Origin: CAVQFD01 sp963724695
GTDB taxonomy: Bacteria; Acidobacteriota; Vicinamibacteria; Vicinamibacterales; CAVVIG01
Assembly: GCA_963724695.1 (NCBI GenBank)
Contig: CAVRVW010000003.1
Location: 558,001-622,000 of the forward strand
Reading direction: 5' to 3'
DNA: 64,000 bases
Shown here: positions 25,495 to 34,508 of the stretch, one piece after another
Position numbering within the stretch: the first letter of the stretch is position 1
Layout of the letters: each line of letters opens with the position of its first letter
Made by a program: the position numbers and the translations under genes
Notes under the pieces: generated by a model
Told to the model about the DNA's origin: nothing
What the model saw: the letters and a program-made list of their open reading frames with translations, nothing else
Databases searched by the model: none

Positions 25495-27383
25495 TCCCTT
25501 CCCAATGGCACCGTCGCGACGATTCGGGTGCCGCCGCCCGGGCGCGGCAAGACCCTGAAGGTCCCGTCTACCAGGCGCATGCGCTCTTCCATGCTGACCA
25601 GGCCGAGTCCGGCCGAGCCCCGACTTCCCTGATCGGCGATCCCCACACCATTGTCGTTGACCTCGAGCTCCAGCGCGTGGGTGGAGCGGCGAAGCGACAC
25701 CTCCACCGACGAGGCGTGCGCGTGCTTCGCGGCATTGGCGACACTCTCCTGGGCCACACGATACAGGGCGGATGCCGCCGTCAGCCCGATGCCGGAGTCG
25801 TCCACCTGTCCGGAGCCGTCGAACGTGATCGGCAGGCCCCGGGCCCTGCGGAACTCGTCGCAAAAGCCTTCGAGGGCAACGCTCAGGCCGAGATCCTCGA
25901 TGAGCGCCGGGTGCAGCCCGTGCGAGACCCGCCGGACGTCGCGGGAGATCTGGACGACACGCTCCTGAAGCTCGTGCAGGCGTGCGCGCATCGCCTCGGG
26001 TGAGGCCGGCAACTCGCCCGCCAGCGTCCCAATCTCGATCGATGCGAGCGCCAGCTGCTGCGTCACATCGTCGTGCAGCTCCCGGGCGAGCCGGCGGCGT
26101 TCGTCTTCCTGCGCGGTCAGCAGGCTGGCGCTGAGCGCACGCAGCGCGCGTTCGCTTTCCTGCAAGGCGCGGGTGCGATCGAGGACGCGTGCTTCGAGCT
26201 CATGGTGGGCCCGGCTCAGGGCCTCCTGCGCGTGCCTGCGATCTGTGATGTCGGTCAGGGCGCCGACCATGCGCACCGGACGGCCCGAGGCGTCGCGGAC
26301 CGCTTCGCCACGTGAGAGCACCCACCGGTATCCGCCGTCGCGATGGCGCAGGCGCAGCTCGACCTCATACCGTGCGCCTTCCTCGTAATGCCGGCGGAGC
26401 GCCTCGTGCACGGCGGCCGCGTCGTCTGGATGGACCCGGTCGAAGAACGAGGACTCGTTGTAGGGCACCGCGTCGTCGCGCGACCCGACGATCTCCTTCC
26501 AGCGCGGCGACTGGTAATGCTCCCCGGTCCGGATGTTCCAGTCCCAGAGCCCGTCGTTGACGCCCCGCTCGAACAGCGCGTAGCGCTCTTCGCTGGCGCG
26601 GAGCTGGGCTTCGGCATGCTTGCGGCTGTCGATATCGGTGAGCGCGCCGACCATCCGCACGGGGCGGCCGGCCTCGTCGCGGACGGCCTCGCCGCGAGAG
26701 AGCACCCATCGGTAGCCGCCATCACGATGCCGGAGGCGGACTTCGACTTCGTAGCGCGCGCCTTCCTCGTAGTGCCGGCGGAGCGCCTCCGCCACGGCCG
26801 CCGAGTCGTCTGGATGGATCCGGTCGAAGAAGGAAGACTCGGTATTGGGCACCGCGTCGTCGCGCGAGCCCACGATCTCCTTCCAGCGCGTCGAGTGGTA
26901 GTGCTCGCCCGTCTGCACGTTCCAGTCCCAGATGCCGTCGTTGACGCCGCGCTCGAACAGCGTATGGCGCTCCTCGCTGGCGCGCAGCCGCTCTTCGGCC
27001 TCCTTGCGGTCGGTGACATCCAGGATGGTGCCGACGCGCCTGGCGTAACGATGCCCGGCCTGGTCCTCTTCGAAGAACGTCTGGGCGTTGGTCGTCACCC
27101 AGCGGATCCGGCCGTCCGGGAGCAGGAGACGGTGCTCGATCGACAGCAGGCCGTCACCGGCCGGATCGTCGGCGCGCCCAATCGAGGCGGCGACCTTGGC
27201 GCGATCCCCGGGATGAACACGGTCGAGGAACCCGGGCACCGTCACCGTCTCATCAGCAGACCAGCCGAAGATTTCACGCAGTCGTGGCGTGACCGTGAGG
27301 GTCTGTTCACGGAGGTCGCGTTCGAAGGCGCCGAGCCCGGCGACAGTCAACGCCTGCCGCAGCCGTTCAGCGCTGCTGATCAC
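25491..27383 (-). CDS. Triple-PAS sensor histidine kinase (HisKA_3, NarX/UhpB type)
   Basis: 630 residues from GTG 27383, chosen because the PAS1 domain begins directly after it; longer starts run upstream through the aldo/keto reductase region. Three PAS domains with PAC motifs (about 10-128, 140-253 and 266-380) precede a coiled segment and HisKA_3 (H437 in RRRLARELHDDV). An HATPase domain follows (N at NAAKHAHAS, NDNGVGIAD, GLGLVSMEERMRL). There are no transmembrane segments, so it is a cytosolic sensor. PAS2 and PAS3 are nearly identical at protein level but differ at many synonymous sites. It overlaps the response regulator by four bases and must be co-translated with it. Confidence 0.9.
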   Translation of the reverse strand: MISSAERLRQALTVAGLGAFERDLREQTLTVTPRLREIFGWSADETVTVPGFLDRVHPGDRAKVAASIGRADDPAGDGLLSIEHRLLLPDGRIRWVTTNAQTFFEEDQAGHRYARRVGTILDVTDRKEAEERLRASEERHTLFERGVNDGIWDWNVQTGEHYHSTRWKEIVGSRDDAVPNTESSFFDRIHPDDSAAVAEALRRHYEEGARYEVEVRLRHRDGGYRWVLSRGEAVRDEAGRPVRMVGALTDIDSRKHAEAQLRASEERYALFERGVNDGLWDWNIRTGEHYQSPRWKEIVGSRDDAVPYNESSFFDRVHPDDAAAVHEALRRHYEEGARYEVELRLRHRDGGYRWVLSRGEAVRDASGRPVRMVGALTDITDRRHAQEALSRAHHELEARVLDRTRALQESERALRALSASLLTAQEDERRRLARELHDDVTQQLALASIEIGTLAGELPASPEAMRARLHELQERVVQISRDVRRVSHGLHPALIEDLGLSVALEGFCDEFRRARGLPITFDGSGQVDDSGIGLTAASALYRVAQESVANAAKHAHASSVEVSLRRSTHALELEVNDNGVGIADQGSRGSAGLGLVSMEERMRLVDGTFRVLPRPGGGTRIVATVPLGRE

Positions 27384-27527
27384 GATCCCTGGCCCGGGCG
27401 CCCCGAGCCCGCTGCTCCATGCTGTAAGGGTGCGACGGAATGGCGATTGGTGCAAGATTTGACTTCTGCTGTGCGGGGTGCAAGGGTCAGGGCCCCCGAT
27501 GACGGTCTGCGAAACAAGAGGGCGCCG

Positions 27528-28562
27528 ATGAAGTACAGAGTGCTGGCTGATACGGGAGTGTTCGTCTCCGAGCTCTGTCTCGGCGCGATGACGTTCGGTG
27601 GCCGCGGGCAGATGTGGGAAGTGATCGGTGGCCTCGATCAGGCCGGCGCTGACGCCATCATCGGCCGTGCGCTCGACGCGGGGATCAACTTCATCGATAC
27701 GGCCGACGTGTACGCGACCGGGGAGTCCGAGACGCTGGTCGGAAAGGCGCTTTCCGGGAAGCGCAGGCAGGTGGTGCTCGCGACGAAGGTGCGCGGACGC
27801 ATGGGTTCGGGACCGAACGATGTCGGGCTCTCGCGACTGCATATCGTGGAGGCTGTGGACGCGAGCCTGAAACGGCTGGGGACCGACTACATCGACTTGT
27901 ACCAGATTCATCGCGCCGACCCCCTGACGAACATCGAGGACACGCTCCGCGCGCTCGACGATCTGGTGCGCTCGGGCAAGGTCCGATACATCGGGTGCTC
28001 GAACCTGGCGGCCTGGCAGTTGATGAAGGCGCTCGGCATCGCGCGCGCCGAAGGCCTCGAGCGCTTCAAGTGCACACAGTCGTACTACTCGCTCGCCGGA
28101 AGAGAGCTCGAGCGCGAGATGATCCCGCTCCTGCTGGATCAGGGCGTGGGCCTGCTGGTCTGGAGCCCTCTGGCGGGAGGTTTCCTCTCGGGAAAATTCT
28201 CCCGTGGGGGCACCGATGCCACGGGCCGCCGCGCCAGCTTCGACTTTCCGCCGATCGACAAGGATCGGGCCTACGACATCGTCGACGTGATGCGGACCGT
28301 CGCCGGCGCGCACGGCGCGAGCGTCGCCCAGGTCGCCCTCGCGTGGCTGCTCGCGCAGCCTGCGGTCTCGAGCATCATCATCGGCGCGCGGAAGCCCGAG
28401 CAGCTCGACGACAATCTGAAGTCGATCGACCTCGTCCTGTCTCCGGACGAGTTGAAGGCCCTCGACGAGGCGAGCCGCCTCAAGGTCGAGTACCCCGTCT
28501 GGATGGATGCTTTCCCATCCGACCGCCGGCCGGGGGAGGAGCGCAGGTTCGAGCGCCGGTGA
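27528..28562 (+). CDS. Aldo/keto reductase
   Basis: 344 residues, ATG 27528. Standard AKR features are present: NFIDTADVYATGESETLVGK (catalytic Asp and Tyr), LATKV (Lys), LYQIHRAD (His), VRYIGCSNLAAWQL, the VVWSPLAGGFLSGK-like loop and the C-terminal NADPH-binding IIIGARKPEQLDDNLKS. It reduces carbonyl substrates with NADPH; substrate not predictable. It is divergent from the triple-PAS kinase with a 144-bp gap that holds no gene. Confidence 0.93.
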   Translation: MKYRVLADTGVFVSELCLGAMTFGGRGQMWEVIGGLDQAGADAIIGRALDAGINFIDTADVYATGESETLVGKALSGKRRQVVLATKVRGRMGSGPNDVGLSRLHIVEAVDASLKRLGTDYIDLYQIHRADPLTNIEDTLRALDDLVRSGKVRYIGCSNLAAWQLMKALGIARAEGLERFKCTQSYYSLAGRELEREMIPLLLDQGVGLLVWSPLAGGFLSGKFSRGGTDATGRRASFDFPPIDKDRAYDIVDVMRTVAGAHGASVAQVALAWLLAQPAVSSIIIGARKPEQLDDNLKSIDLVLSPDELKALDEASRLKVEYPVWMDAFPSDRRPGEERRFERR

Positions 28563-28564
28563 TT

Positions 28565-28645
28565 GCCGGGTCCAAAAGGACCCGGCCTACGTTGTCGGAC
28601 GCGGCAGACGAAGCATCGTAGGGCGGGTCCTTTCGGACCCGCCGG
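28565..28645. repeat. Paired GGGTCC hairpin element
   Basis: GCCGGGTCC-AAAA-GGACCCGGC-CTAC (28565-28590) and an inverted second copy, GTAG-GGCGGGTCC-TTTC-GGACCCGCC (to 28643), lie head-to-head around about 27 bases. It follows the aldo/keto reductase stop and can act as a terminator for both strands. Confidence 0.9.
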
Positions 28646-28686
28646 CAGCTGGTGTAACGCGAGGAGCCCTCGCGTCACCAGAAGGC

Positions 28687-29745
28687 ATGCCGAGATCCCT
28701 CCTGCCGTGCGGATTGGCCATCACCCTTCTTGTTGCCGGCGCGCCGCCGGTCGCCGGCGGCCAGGATGCTGGCGACGGCCCTCACCTCAAGCCCGATACG
28801 TTGATGGCCGAAGCTCAGGCGCTTTTGGAGTCGGGCCGCCCGCTCGACAGCGAGCGCCTGCTCGAAAGGGCCGTCGTCAGGCGGCCGCTCGCGGTGCCGG
28901 AGTTGCCGGACCGATCGTCCGCGCTGGCAGTGCTGTACTTGCGCGTGCGGGCGCGCGTGCTGCCGGTGATGGCCGAAACGTTGTACGGCTCCGCGAAGGC
29001 GGCGTACGACGAAGGCCGGCTGGATCTCGCCTCGACCCAGTTCGACGAGCTGCGCCGTCTGGTCGACAGCGCCGGTCCGCGGATCGACGGAATGAACGAT
29101 CTCGGCATGCTCGCCGAGGGTTTCTCGAGGCTGATCCGCCGACGGCTCGAGCCCAGGCCCGCGGAGATTCCGCTCGAGCACGTCAGCGTCGACGTCGAAT
29201 CACCCGGGGATGCGCCATCGAACGAGCCGCCCGCGCCACTTCTCGAAGCGACCTCGGAGCCGCAGCGACTTGGGCCGGACCTCAAGCCCTTCGCGTCCTG
29301 GCGCCCGGCCATCTATGGTCCAGACGATGCTGACGTGACACCGCCCGGAACGATCGAGCAGACGCTGCCACCGTGGGTGGCTCCCGAGGGGTTTGCGCGC
29401 CGCACGTTCAAGGGGCTGCTGGCGGTGGTCGTGGGTGAAGACGGCCTTGTGGCGTCGGCTGAGATCGTCGAACCGACGTTTCCGGCGTACGACGCCGTGC
29501 TCCTGACGGTCGCCAGGCGGTGGCGCTACGAGCCTGCGGGCAAGGACGGGCGCGCAGTGCGCTTCCGGAAGCTCATCGCGACCCGCAGAGCGGCTTTCAG
29601 TTCGGGTAGCCGCCGGTCCTTGGTCCTTGGGTCTTCGTCCTTGGGCAGGCCTTGGTCCTTGGCGGCTTGGTGTGTGGTCGTGGCGCCTGCAGCCCAAGGA
29701 CGACAGCGGCTTTTCACGTGCTACACGATTGTGAAAAGCGGTTAG
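28687..29745 (+). CDS. TonB C-terminal-domain protein, periplasmic
   Basis: 352 residues from ATG 28687 with a signal peptide (RSLLPCGLAITLLVAGAP). Residues about 40-170 form helical, TPR-like repeats (LMAEAQALLESGRPLDSERL). The C-terminal domain resembles TonB_C: FKGLLAVVVGEDGLVASAEI VEP, then VLLTVARRWRYEPAGKDGRA and KLIATRRA. There is no N-terminal membrane anchor. The final 45 or so residues after AAFSSGS are encoded by a GTCCTTGG repeat and an inverted repeat, so the natural stop near 29605 seems to have been lost. Convergent with the methyltransferase. Confidence 0.6.
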   Translation: MPRSLLPCGLAITLLVAGAPPVAGGQDAGDGPHLKPDTLMAEAQALLESGRPLDSERLLERAVVRRPLAVPELPDRSSALAVLYLRVRARVLPVMAETLYGSAKAAYDEGRLDLASTQFDELRRLVDSAGPRIDGMNDLGMLAEGFSRLIRRRLEPRPAEIPLEHVSVDVESPGDAPSNEPPAPLLEATSEPQRLGPDLKPFASWRPAIYGPDDADVTPPGTIEQTLPPWVAPEGFARRTFKGLLAVVVGEDGLVASAEIVEPTFPAYDAVLLTVARRWRYEPAGKDGRAVRFRKLIATRRAAFSSGSRRSLVLGSSSLGRPWSLAAWCVVVAPAAQGRQRLFTCYTIVKSG

Positions 29746-30975
29746 CAGACTTCCCGGGAGGGCGAGGACGACCCGGCGCCGTGTCAGGTCCGCAATCTCC
29801 GGCACCAGACGACCCTCGGTCAGCGCCGTCATCGCGGCGCGCGAAACCGTCACCGTCTCGGGCAGATATGCGCGGCACGCGCCGAACTCATCTTCGTAGA
29901 CGGCCGAGGGGAACGTGAGGCGCAGACGCACCTGGTCCCCTTCCGGCTCGGCGACGTAGAGCGGATTCAGCGTGAGAACCCCTGGCGTGAGCGACGGCTG
30001 AATCGCATGCGGTTGGAAGATCTCGGGGAGCGCGCTGGCCACCACGACGAGCGCCGGGTCGGCGTCGAGCGTAGCCGCGGAGTCCTGGCGGGCGAGGTCG
30101 AGGGGCCCACCGCGCACGACATCGGCGAACAGGCCTGCCTCGCCGAACACGTGCGCTGGCATTGTGTCGAACAGGTCGGCATACCCGCTGGGTGAGAGCG
30201 GTTGTCCGTGCGAAGGGCTCCACACCAGCAGGTTGTGCGCGTGGCTGATCATGGCGGCGCTCGGGGCGCCGGTGTCCAGCAGGCGAAGCATCTCGGCCAC
30301 GAACCGCCGCTTGTTCCAGATGAACATGAACGCGTCCGCGCACATGGCGAAGCGAAAGACGCCGCGGGCGAAGGGCAGCGGATGGTTGCCGTTGCAGCAG
30401 ACGGCTTCGCATCCAGGCGCGACGAAACGGCGCGCCAGCCACAGCTTGGAGAAATAGACGTCGGCGAGGAACGGCGCCGAGGGCGTCAGCGCGCTCAACT
30501 CCCTGGTCAGATGGCCGGACCCTCCGCAGATGTCGATCGCCCGTCCGCCGCCGGCGAGCGTGGCGGCGCCGATCGATTGCACCAGCGCCTGCGCCACGAC
30601 GAAGCTCGGGTCAGAGAAGCGGTGGACGAAGTACGTGCCCTCGAGATCGAGACCGAGCGCGGCGACGGCCTCACGATAGGTGGTCGAGTCGCACAGCGCG
30701 AGCGCGTCGAACCGCGCCGCCTGGGCCGCATCGAGCGCGAGCAGCGCCCCTCGTGCCAGATCGGGACGCCGATTTTCGAGGTGCGCGAGGACCGCCGGGA
30801 CGGGGTCGGCCAGATGCAGGATGGGGATGCCATCGACGACCGGAAACGCGGAGCACGCGCACCCGAGCACCCCGCAGGCCATCTCGCGATCGTGCGGGTC
30901 GGTCTGGACGTGATGGGGTGTGAGCCGCCCTCCACAGAAGGGACACCGGAGGATCTCGAGCGTGTCCAGGCGCAT
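29200..30975 (-). CDS. SAM-dependent methyltransferase with Trm112-like zinc ribbon (3' extension doubtful)
   Basis: The start ATG 30975 gives MRLDTLEILRCPFCGGRL, a zinc ribbon (C-P-F-C then C-G-V-L-G-C) as in Trm112/YcaR proteins, ending in FPVVDGIPIL. A class-I methyltransferase domain follows (GGRAIDICGGSGHLTREL, then FRFAMCADAFMFIWNKRR), ending near ALPGSLLTAFHNRVAREKPLS at about 29740. Past that point the frame continues antisense through the TonB-like gene to 29200 without homology, and I regard that part as spurious. It probably methylates a small molecule; target unknown. The lost stop coincides with the repeat shared with the convergent neighbour. Confidence 0.7.
   Translation of the reverse strand: MRLDTLEILRCPFCGGRLTPHHVQTDPHDREMACGVLGCACSAFPVVDGIPILHLADPVPAVLAHLENRRPDLARGALLALDAAQAARFDALALCDSTTYREAVAALGLDLEGTYFVHRFSDPSFVVAQALVQSIGAATLAGGGRAIDICGGSGHLTRELSALTPSAPFLADVYFSKLWLARRFVAPGCEAVCCNGNHPLPFARGVFRFAMCADAFMFIWNKRRFVAEMLRLLDTGAPSAAMISHAHNLLVWSPSHGQPLSPSGYADLFDTMPAHVFGEAGLFADVVRGGPLDLARQDSAATLDADPALVVVASALPEIFQPHAIQPSLTPGVLTLNPLYVAEPEGDQVRLRLTFPSAVYEDEFGACRAYLPETVTVSRAAMTALTEGRLVPEIADLTRRRVVLALPGSLLTAFHNRVAREKPLSSLGCRRHDHTPSRQGPRPAQGRRPKDQGPAATRTESRSAGRDELPEAHCAPVLARRLVAPPPGDRQEHGVVRRKRRFDDLSRRHKAVFTHDHRQQPLERAARKPLGSHPRWQRLLDRSGRCHVSIVWTIDGRAPGREGLEVRPKSLRLRGRFEKWRGRLVRWRIPG
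29612..29690. repeat. GTCCTTGG tandem repeat
   Basis: About six imperfect copies of GTCCTTGG/GTCTTCGTCC, the same unit as at 15660-15755. It spans the apparent 3' ends of both convergent genes. Confidence 0.7.
29709..29739. terminator. Inverted repeat between convergent genes
   Basis: GCTTTTCAC (29709-29717) and GTGAAAAGC (29731-29739) pair perfectly with a 13-base loop. Runs of T and A in the arms would serve a bidirectional terminator for the TonB-like and methyltransferase genes. Confidence 0.4.
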
Positions 30976-31023
30976 GTGCCGCCGACATGATACGCGACCC
31001 GTATTGATCTACCATCTGCGCGG

Positions 31024-31425
31024 ATGTCATCCGGCGCGCCGACGTCCAGTGAAGGGGGATTCGTGTTCTGGGACTTGTTCCAGCAGTACCAAATCGGACA
31101 ACTCGACGAGCAGTTGGCAATGGCGCGCTCGGACGCCGCGGCTCAGGGCGGGACGCGGATGGCGACCAGGGCTGTGGACGAACGGGTCGACCGTCTCGTG
31201 CTCATGTGCCATGCGCTTTTCGAACTCGTACAGGAGTCGACGGGCATCACCGAGGAGCAACTCAAGGCGAAGATCGTCGAGGTCGACATGCGGGACGGTA
31301 CCGCCGACGGCAGGCTGGCGCCCAAGCCCAGGCGGTGCCCGAAATGCGACGCCATGATCTCGCCCAAATTCGGGCGGTGCCTCTTCTGCGGGCAACAGGA
31401 CCCTGCGGCGCCCGTTGTTCGCTGA
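31024..31425 (+). CDS. Small protein with C-terminal zinc ribbon
   Basis: 133 residues, start at 31024. The N-terminal half is a helical stretch (FWDLFQQYQIGQLDEQLAMA to ALFELVQESTGITEEQLKAK) predicted as coiled coil. The C-terminus is a zinc ribbon, C-P-K-C-D (about residue 106) and C-L-F-C-G (about residue 120). No membrane segment or signal. Family unknown to me; it might be a protein-protein adaptor. The stop abuts the palindromic repeat cluster at 31428. Confidence 0.65.
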   Translation: MSSGAPTSSEGGFVFWDLFQQYQIGQLDEQLAMARSDAAAQGGTRMATRAVDERVDRLVLMCHALFELVQESTGITEEQLKAKIVEVDMRDGTADGRLAPKPRRCPKCDAMISPKFGRCLFCGQQDPAAPVVR

Positions 31426-31427
31426 GC

Positions 31428-31546
31428 GGCGGGTCCAAAAGGACCCGCCCTACGCCCAGGCTCGTGGGCCGGGTCCTACCGGCGGGTCCCAAAGGACCCG
31501 CCCTACGCCTGAGGGTTCGTAGGCCGGGTCCTTTCGGACCCGGCGG
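31428..31546. repeat. Cluster of four GGGTCC hairpin copies
   Basis: Alternating orientation: GGCGGGTCC-AAAA-GGACCCGCC-CTAC (31428-31453), a half copy GTGGGCCGGGTCCTACCGG, a direct copy at about 31481-31505, and an inverted copy GTAGGCCGGGTCCTTTCGG at about 31519-31546. It is the same family as 28565 and 56865. Confidence 0.9.
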
Positions 31547-31691
31547 CGGGCGACAGGACGGTAGGACTTCGACGTGAGGCCGACAAGGCTGTAGCCGCAC
31601 GCCCGGTGCAGTGGCGGCTTTTCCTCGCGATCCGGCACCCTCGTCGGGCAGGTTTCTTGCTCATTCCTTCACCAGTCATCCCGGGAGGCGT

Positions 31692-34349
31692 ATGTCGAGC
31701 AGCGCGGACTCCGTCAGCCACGAAGGATCGCACCTCTGGACGCTCGAGGAGATCGGCAGGCTGACGTCCCACAGCGGCAACCACGCCGACACGCTCTCGA
31801 ACATCGTCAACCTTATCCAGCAGCGCTTCGGCACCGACGTGTGCTCGGTGTACTTGCTGGAGCCCGACCGCGCGAACCTCGTGCTCGCGGCCACCATCGG
31901 ACTGCGGCCCGAAAGCGTGGGCCGCGTGCGCATGCGCCTCACCGAGGGGCTGGCTGGCCTGGTGGCCGAACAACTGCGCCCGCAGGTGCTGGCTGACGCG
32001 ACGACGCATCCGCGTTTCAAGTACTTCCCCGAGGCAGGCGAGGACCCGTACCGGTCGTTTCTGGGTGTGCCGGTCGTCGATCGCGGCGTCCTGCAGGGCG
32101 TCCTCGTCGTGCAGACCGTCGAGCCGCGAGCCTTCGACGCCGACGACGTCCGGATGTTCGTGACGGCGGGCGCCCAGTTGGCGCCGCTCGTGAGCGAGGC
32201 CAGGGCGCTCGGGCAGTTTGTCGCGCCCGCGCATCAGCGGCTGCGCACGCTCGCCCAGAACCTCTGGTGGAGCTGGGATCACGAGGCGACCAGCCTGTTT
32301 CGAGAGCTCGACCCGGTGCTTTGGCGCGAGCTCGACAGCAATCCGATCGCGCTCCTCGATCGGGTCCCGAGCGACACGCTCGAGGAGCGGGCGTCGCACC
32401 TCGCGCTGCACGGCCGCATCAACTACGCCTACCGCCGGATGCACGAGTACTTGCGGTCCAAGCGGACCTGGGGCGCACGCCACGCCGGTGTCCTGTGGGC
32501 GAGGCCTGTCGCGTACTTCTCGGCCGAGTTCGGCCTCCACGAGTCCATGCCGATCTACTCGGGCGGGCTGGGCATTCTCGCGGGCGACCACATCAAGGCG
32601 GCGTCCGACCTGGGCATCCCGCTCGTCGGCGTGGGTCTCTATTACACCCAGGGCTACTTCCGGCAGCGGCTGGACCGCGAGGGCTGGCAGCACGAGGAGT
32701 ACATCGACGTCGACAGCCGGCGGCTGCCGCTCGAGCTCGCGAAAGCCGACGGCGAGCCGATCTCGATTGCGATCGACACCCGATCGGGGACGCTGTCGGC
32801 GCGCGTCTGGAAGGTGGCGGTCGGCCGCAGCACGCTGCTTCTCCTCGACTCCAACGTCGAGGGGAATCAGCCCGAAGATCGCCAGCTCACGTCGCGTCTG
32901 TACGGAGGCGACGATCGCGTGCGCATCCGGCAGGAGCTGCTCCTCGGCGTGGGCGGCGTCCGCGCCCTGCACGCGCTTGGCATCAGGCCCGGTGTGGTGC
33001 ACCTCAACGAAGGGCATTCGGCGTTCGCCGCGCTGGAGCTCGTGCGGATTCGCATGGAGGAGGAGGGGCTGGACGCGTTCGAGGCGACGCGGCGCGTGTC
33101 GTCGCAGATCGTCTTCACGACGCACACGCCGGTGCCCGCCGGCCACGACCGCTTCAGGTCGCACCTGGTCGAGGAGCATCTCGGCCCGCTGCGCGAGGCG
33201 CTGCACATCAGCCACGACGACCTGATGAACTTCGGACGCGTCAGGGCCAACGACGCGGGCGAGGACTTCTGCATGACCGTCCTGGCCCTGAAGCTCTGTC
33301 GTCGGGCCAATGCCGTGTCCTCGCTCCACGGCGAAGTGTCGCGCGCGATGTGGACGCCGCTCTTCCCCGGCTACCGCGAAGACCATGTCCCGATCGGGCA
33401 CATCACCAACGGCGTGCACGTCCAGACCTGGCTCGCCCCGCAGATGCGGCAGGTGTACGATCGCCATCTCGGCGCTGACTGGGCCGGACGCGCGGGGGAG
33501 CCGGGCTTCTGGGAAGCGATCGACAGCGTCGACGATGGGGAGTTGTGGGAAACCCATCAGACGCTCAAGGCCAGGCTGATCGAGTTCGCCAGACGCCGTG
33601 CGGTGCATCAAGCCGGGCTCCGGGGCGAATCGGCGGATCACATCGCGCAGCTCCGACGCGCGCTCAGCCTGGACGCGCTCACGATCGGGTTCGCACGCCG
33701 GTTCGCCACCTACAAGCGCGCCAACCTGATCCTGCAGGACCTCGAGACCATCGCCAGCCTGATCAACCACGCGCAGATGCCCGTGCAGTTCGTGTTTGCC
33801 GGCAAGGCGCACCCGCACGACAGCCCAGGCAAGGAAGTGCTCCAGCAGATCGCGCAGCTGATGCGGGATCCGCGGTTCGCGGGAAAGCTCGTGTTCATCG
33901 AGGACTACGACATCAGCGTCGGCCGGCACCTGGTGCAGGGCGTCGACCTGTGGCTGAACAACCCGAGGCGCCCGCTCGAGGCCTGCGGCACGAGCGGCCA
34001 GAAGGTCGTGCTGAACGGCGGGCTGAACCTGTCGGTGCTCGACGGCTGGTGGGCCGAAGCGTACGACGGCTTGAACGGCTTCGCGATCGGCGTTGGACAC
34101 ACGCACCGCGCCACGGACCTGCACGATCGCCGGGACGCCGAGGCGCTGATGCGCGCGCTCAGGGACGAAGTGATTCCCCTCTACTACAACCGCGACCGCG
34201 ACGGCCTGCCGCGCGAGTGGATCGCGCGCATGAAGCGCGCAATCCGGACCTTGGGCTTCCGCTTCAGCGCGGACCGCATGGTCAAGGATTACGTCCGGCA
34301 GTGCTACGTGCCCGCCGCCGGCGGCACGAGCTGCGACCTCAAGGAGTAG
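31692..34349 (+). CDS. glgP: GAF-domain alpha-glucan (glycogen) phosphorylase fusion
   Basis: 885 residues from ATG 31692 with GGGAGG upstream. Residues about 25-165 form a GAF domain resembling that of PtsP/EI-Ntr (IVNLIQQRFGTDVCSVYLLE to LGVPVVDRGVLQGVLVVQTV). From about 180 the GT35 alpha-glucan phosphorylase of the short DUF3417-bearing type begins (LAQNLWWSWDHEATSLFREL, VAYFSAEFGLHESMPIYSGG LG, HLNEGHSAFAALE, GHITNGVHVQTW, FARRFATYKRANLIL). The PLP-binding lysine is K771 in GTSGQKVVLNGG. It releases glucose-1-phosphate from glycogen or maltodextrins. The GAF domain suggests allosteric control by a small ligand, which is inference. Confidence 0.9.
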   Translation: MSSSADSVSHEGSHLWTLEEIGRLTSHSGNHADTLSNIVNLIQQRFGTDVCSVYLLEPDRANLVLAATIGLRPESVGRVRMRLTEGLAGLVAEQLRPQVLADATTHPRFKYFPEAGEDPYRSFLGVPVVDRGVLQGVLVVQTVEPRAFDADDVRMFVTAGAQLAPLVSEARALGQFVAPAHQRLRTLAQNLWWSWDHEATSLFRELDPVLWRELDSNPIALLDRVPSDTLEERASHLALHGRINYAYRRMHEYLRSKRTWGARHAGVLWARPVAYFSAEFGLHESMPIYSGGLGILAGDHIKAASDLGIPLVGVGLYYTQGYFRQRLDREGWQHEEYIDVDSRRLPLELAKADGEPISIAIDTRSGTLSARVWKVAVGRSTLLLLDSNVEGNQPEDRQLTSRLYGGDDRVRIRQELLLGVGGVRALHALGIRPGVVHLNEGHSAFAALELVRIRMEEEGLDAFEATRRVSSQIVFTTHTPVPAGHDRFRSHLVEEHLGPLREALHISHDDLMNFGRVRANDAGEDFCMTVLALKLCRRANAVSSLHGEVSRAMWTPLFPGYREDHVPIGHITNGVHVQTWLAPQMRQVYDRHLGADWAGRAGEPGFWEAIDSVDDGELWETHQTLKARLIEFARRRAVHQAGLRGESADHIAQLRRALSLDALTIGFARRFATYKRANLILQDLETIASLINHAQMPVQFVFAGKAHPHDSPGKEVLQQIAQLMRDPRFAGKLVFIEDYDISVGRHLVQGVDLWLNNPRRPLEACGTSGQKVVLNGGLNLSVLDGWWAEAYDGLNGFAIGVGHTHRATDLHDRRDAEALMRALRDEVIPLYYNRDRDGLPREWIARMKRAIRTLGFRFSADRMVKDYVRQCYVPAAGGTSCDLKE

Positions 34350-34508
34350 GACCGGGCCAGCCGTGGGTGCACACTTCTGCACCCTGCTGGCACCGGTTTC
34401 GCAGAGACTGCGCTCAGGGCCTCCCCCCCTCGTGGATTCGTGCCAGAATCCGCAACTCGCGCGCCAGTTCCGTCAGCAGGGAACGCGACGCCCGCGCCTG
34501 GAGGCCAC

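Noticed and set aside
29200..29740. C-terminal extension of the methyltransferase antisense to the TonB-like gene
   Set aside because: No homology and it starts in the simple repeat; treated as readthrough.
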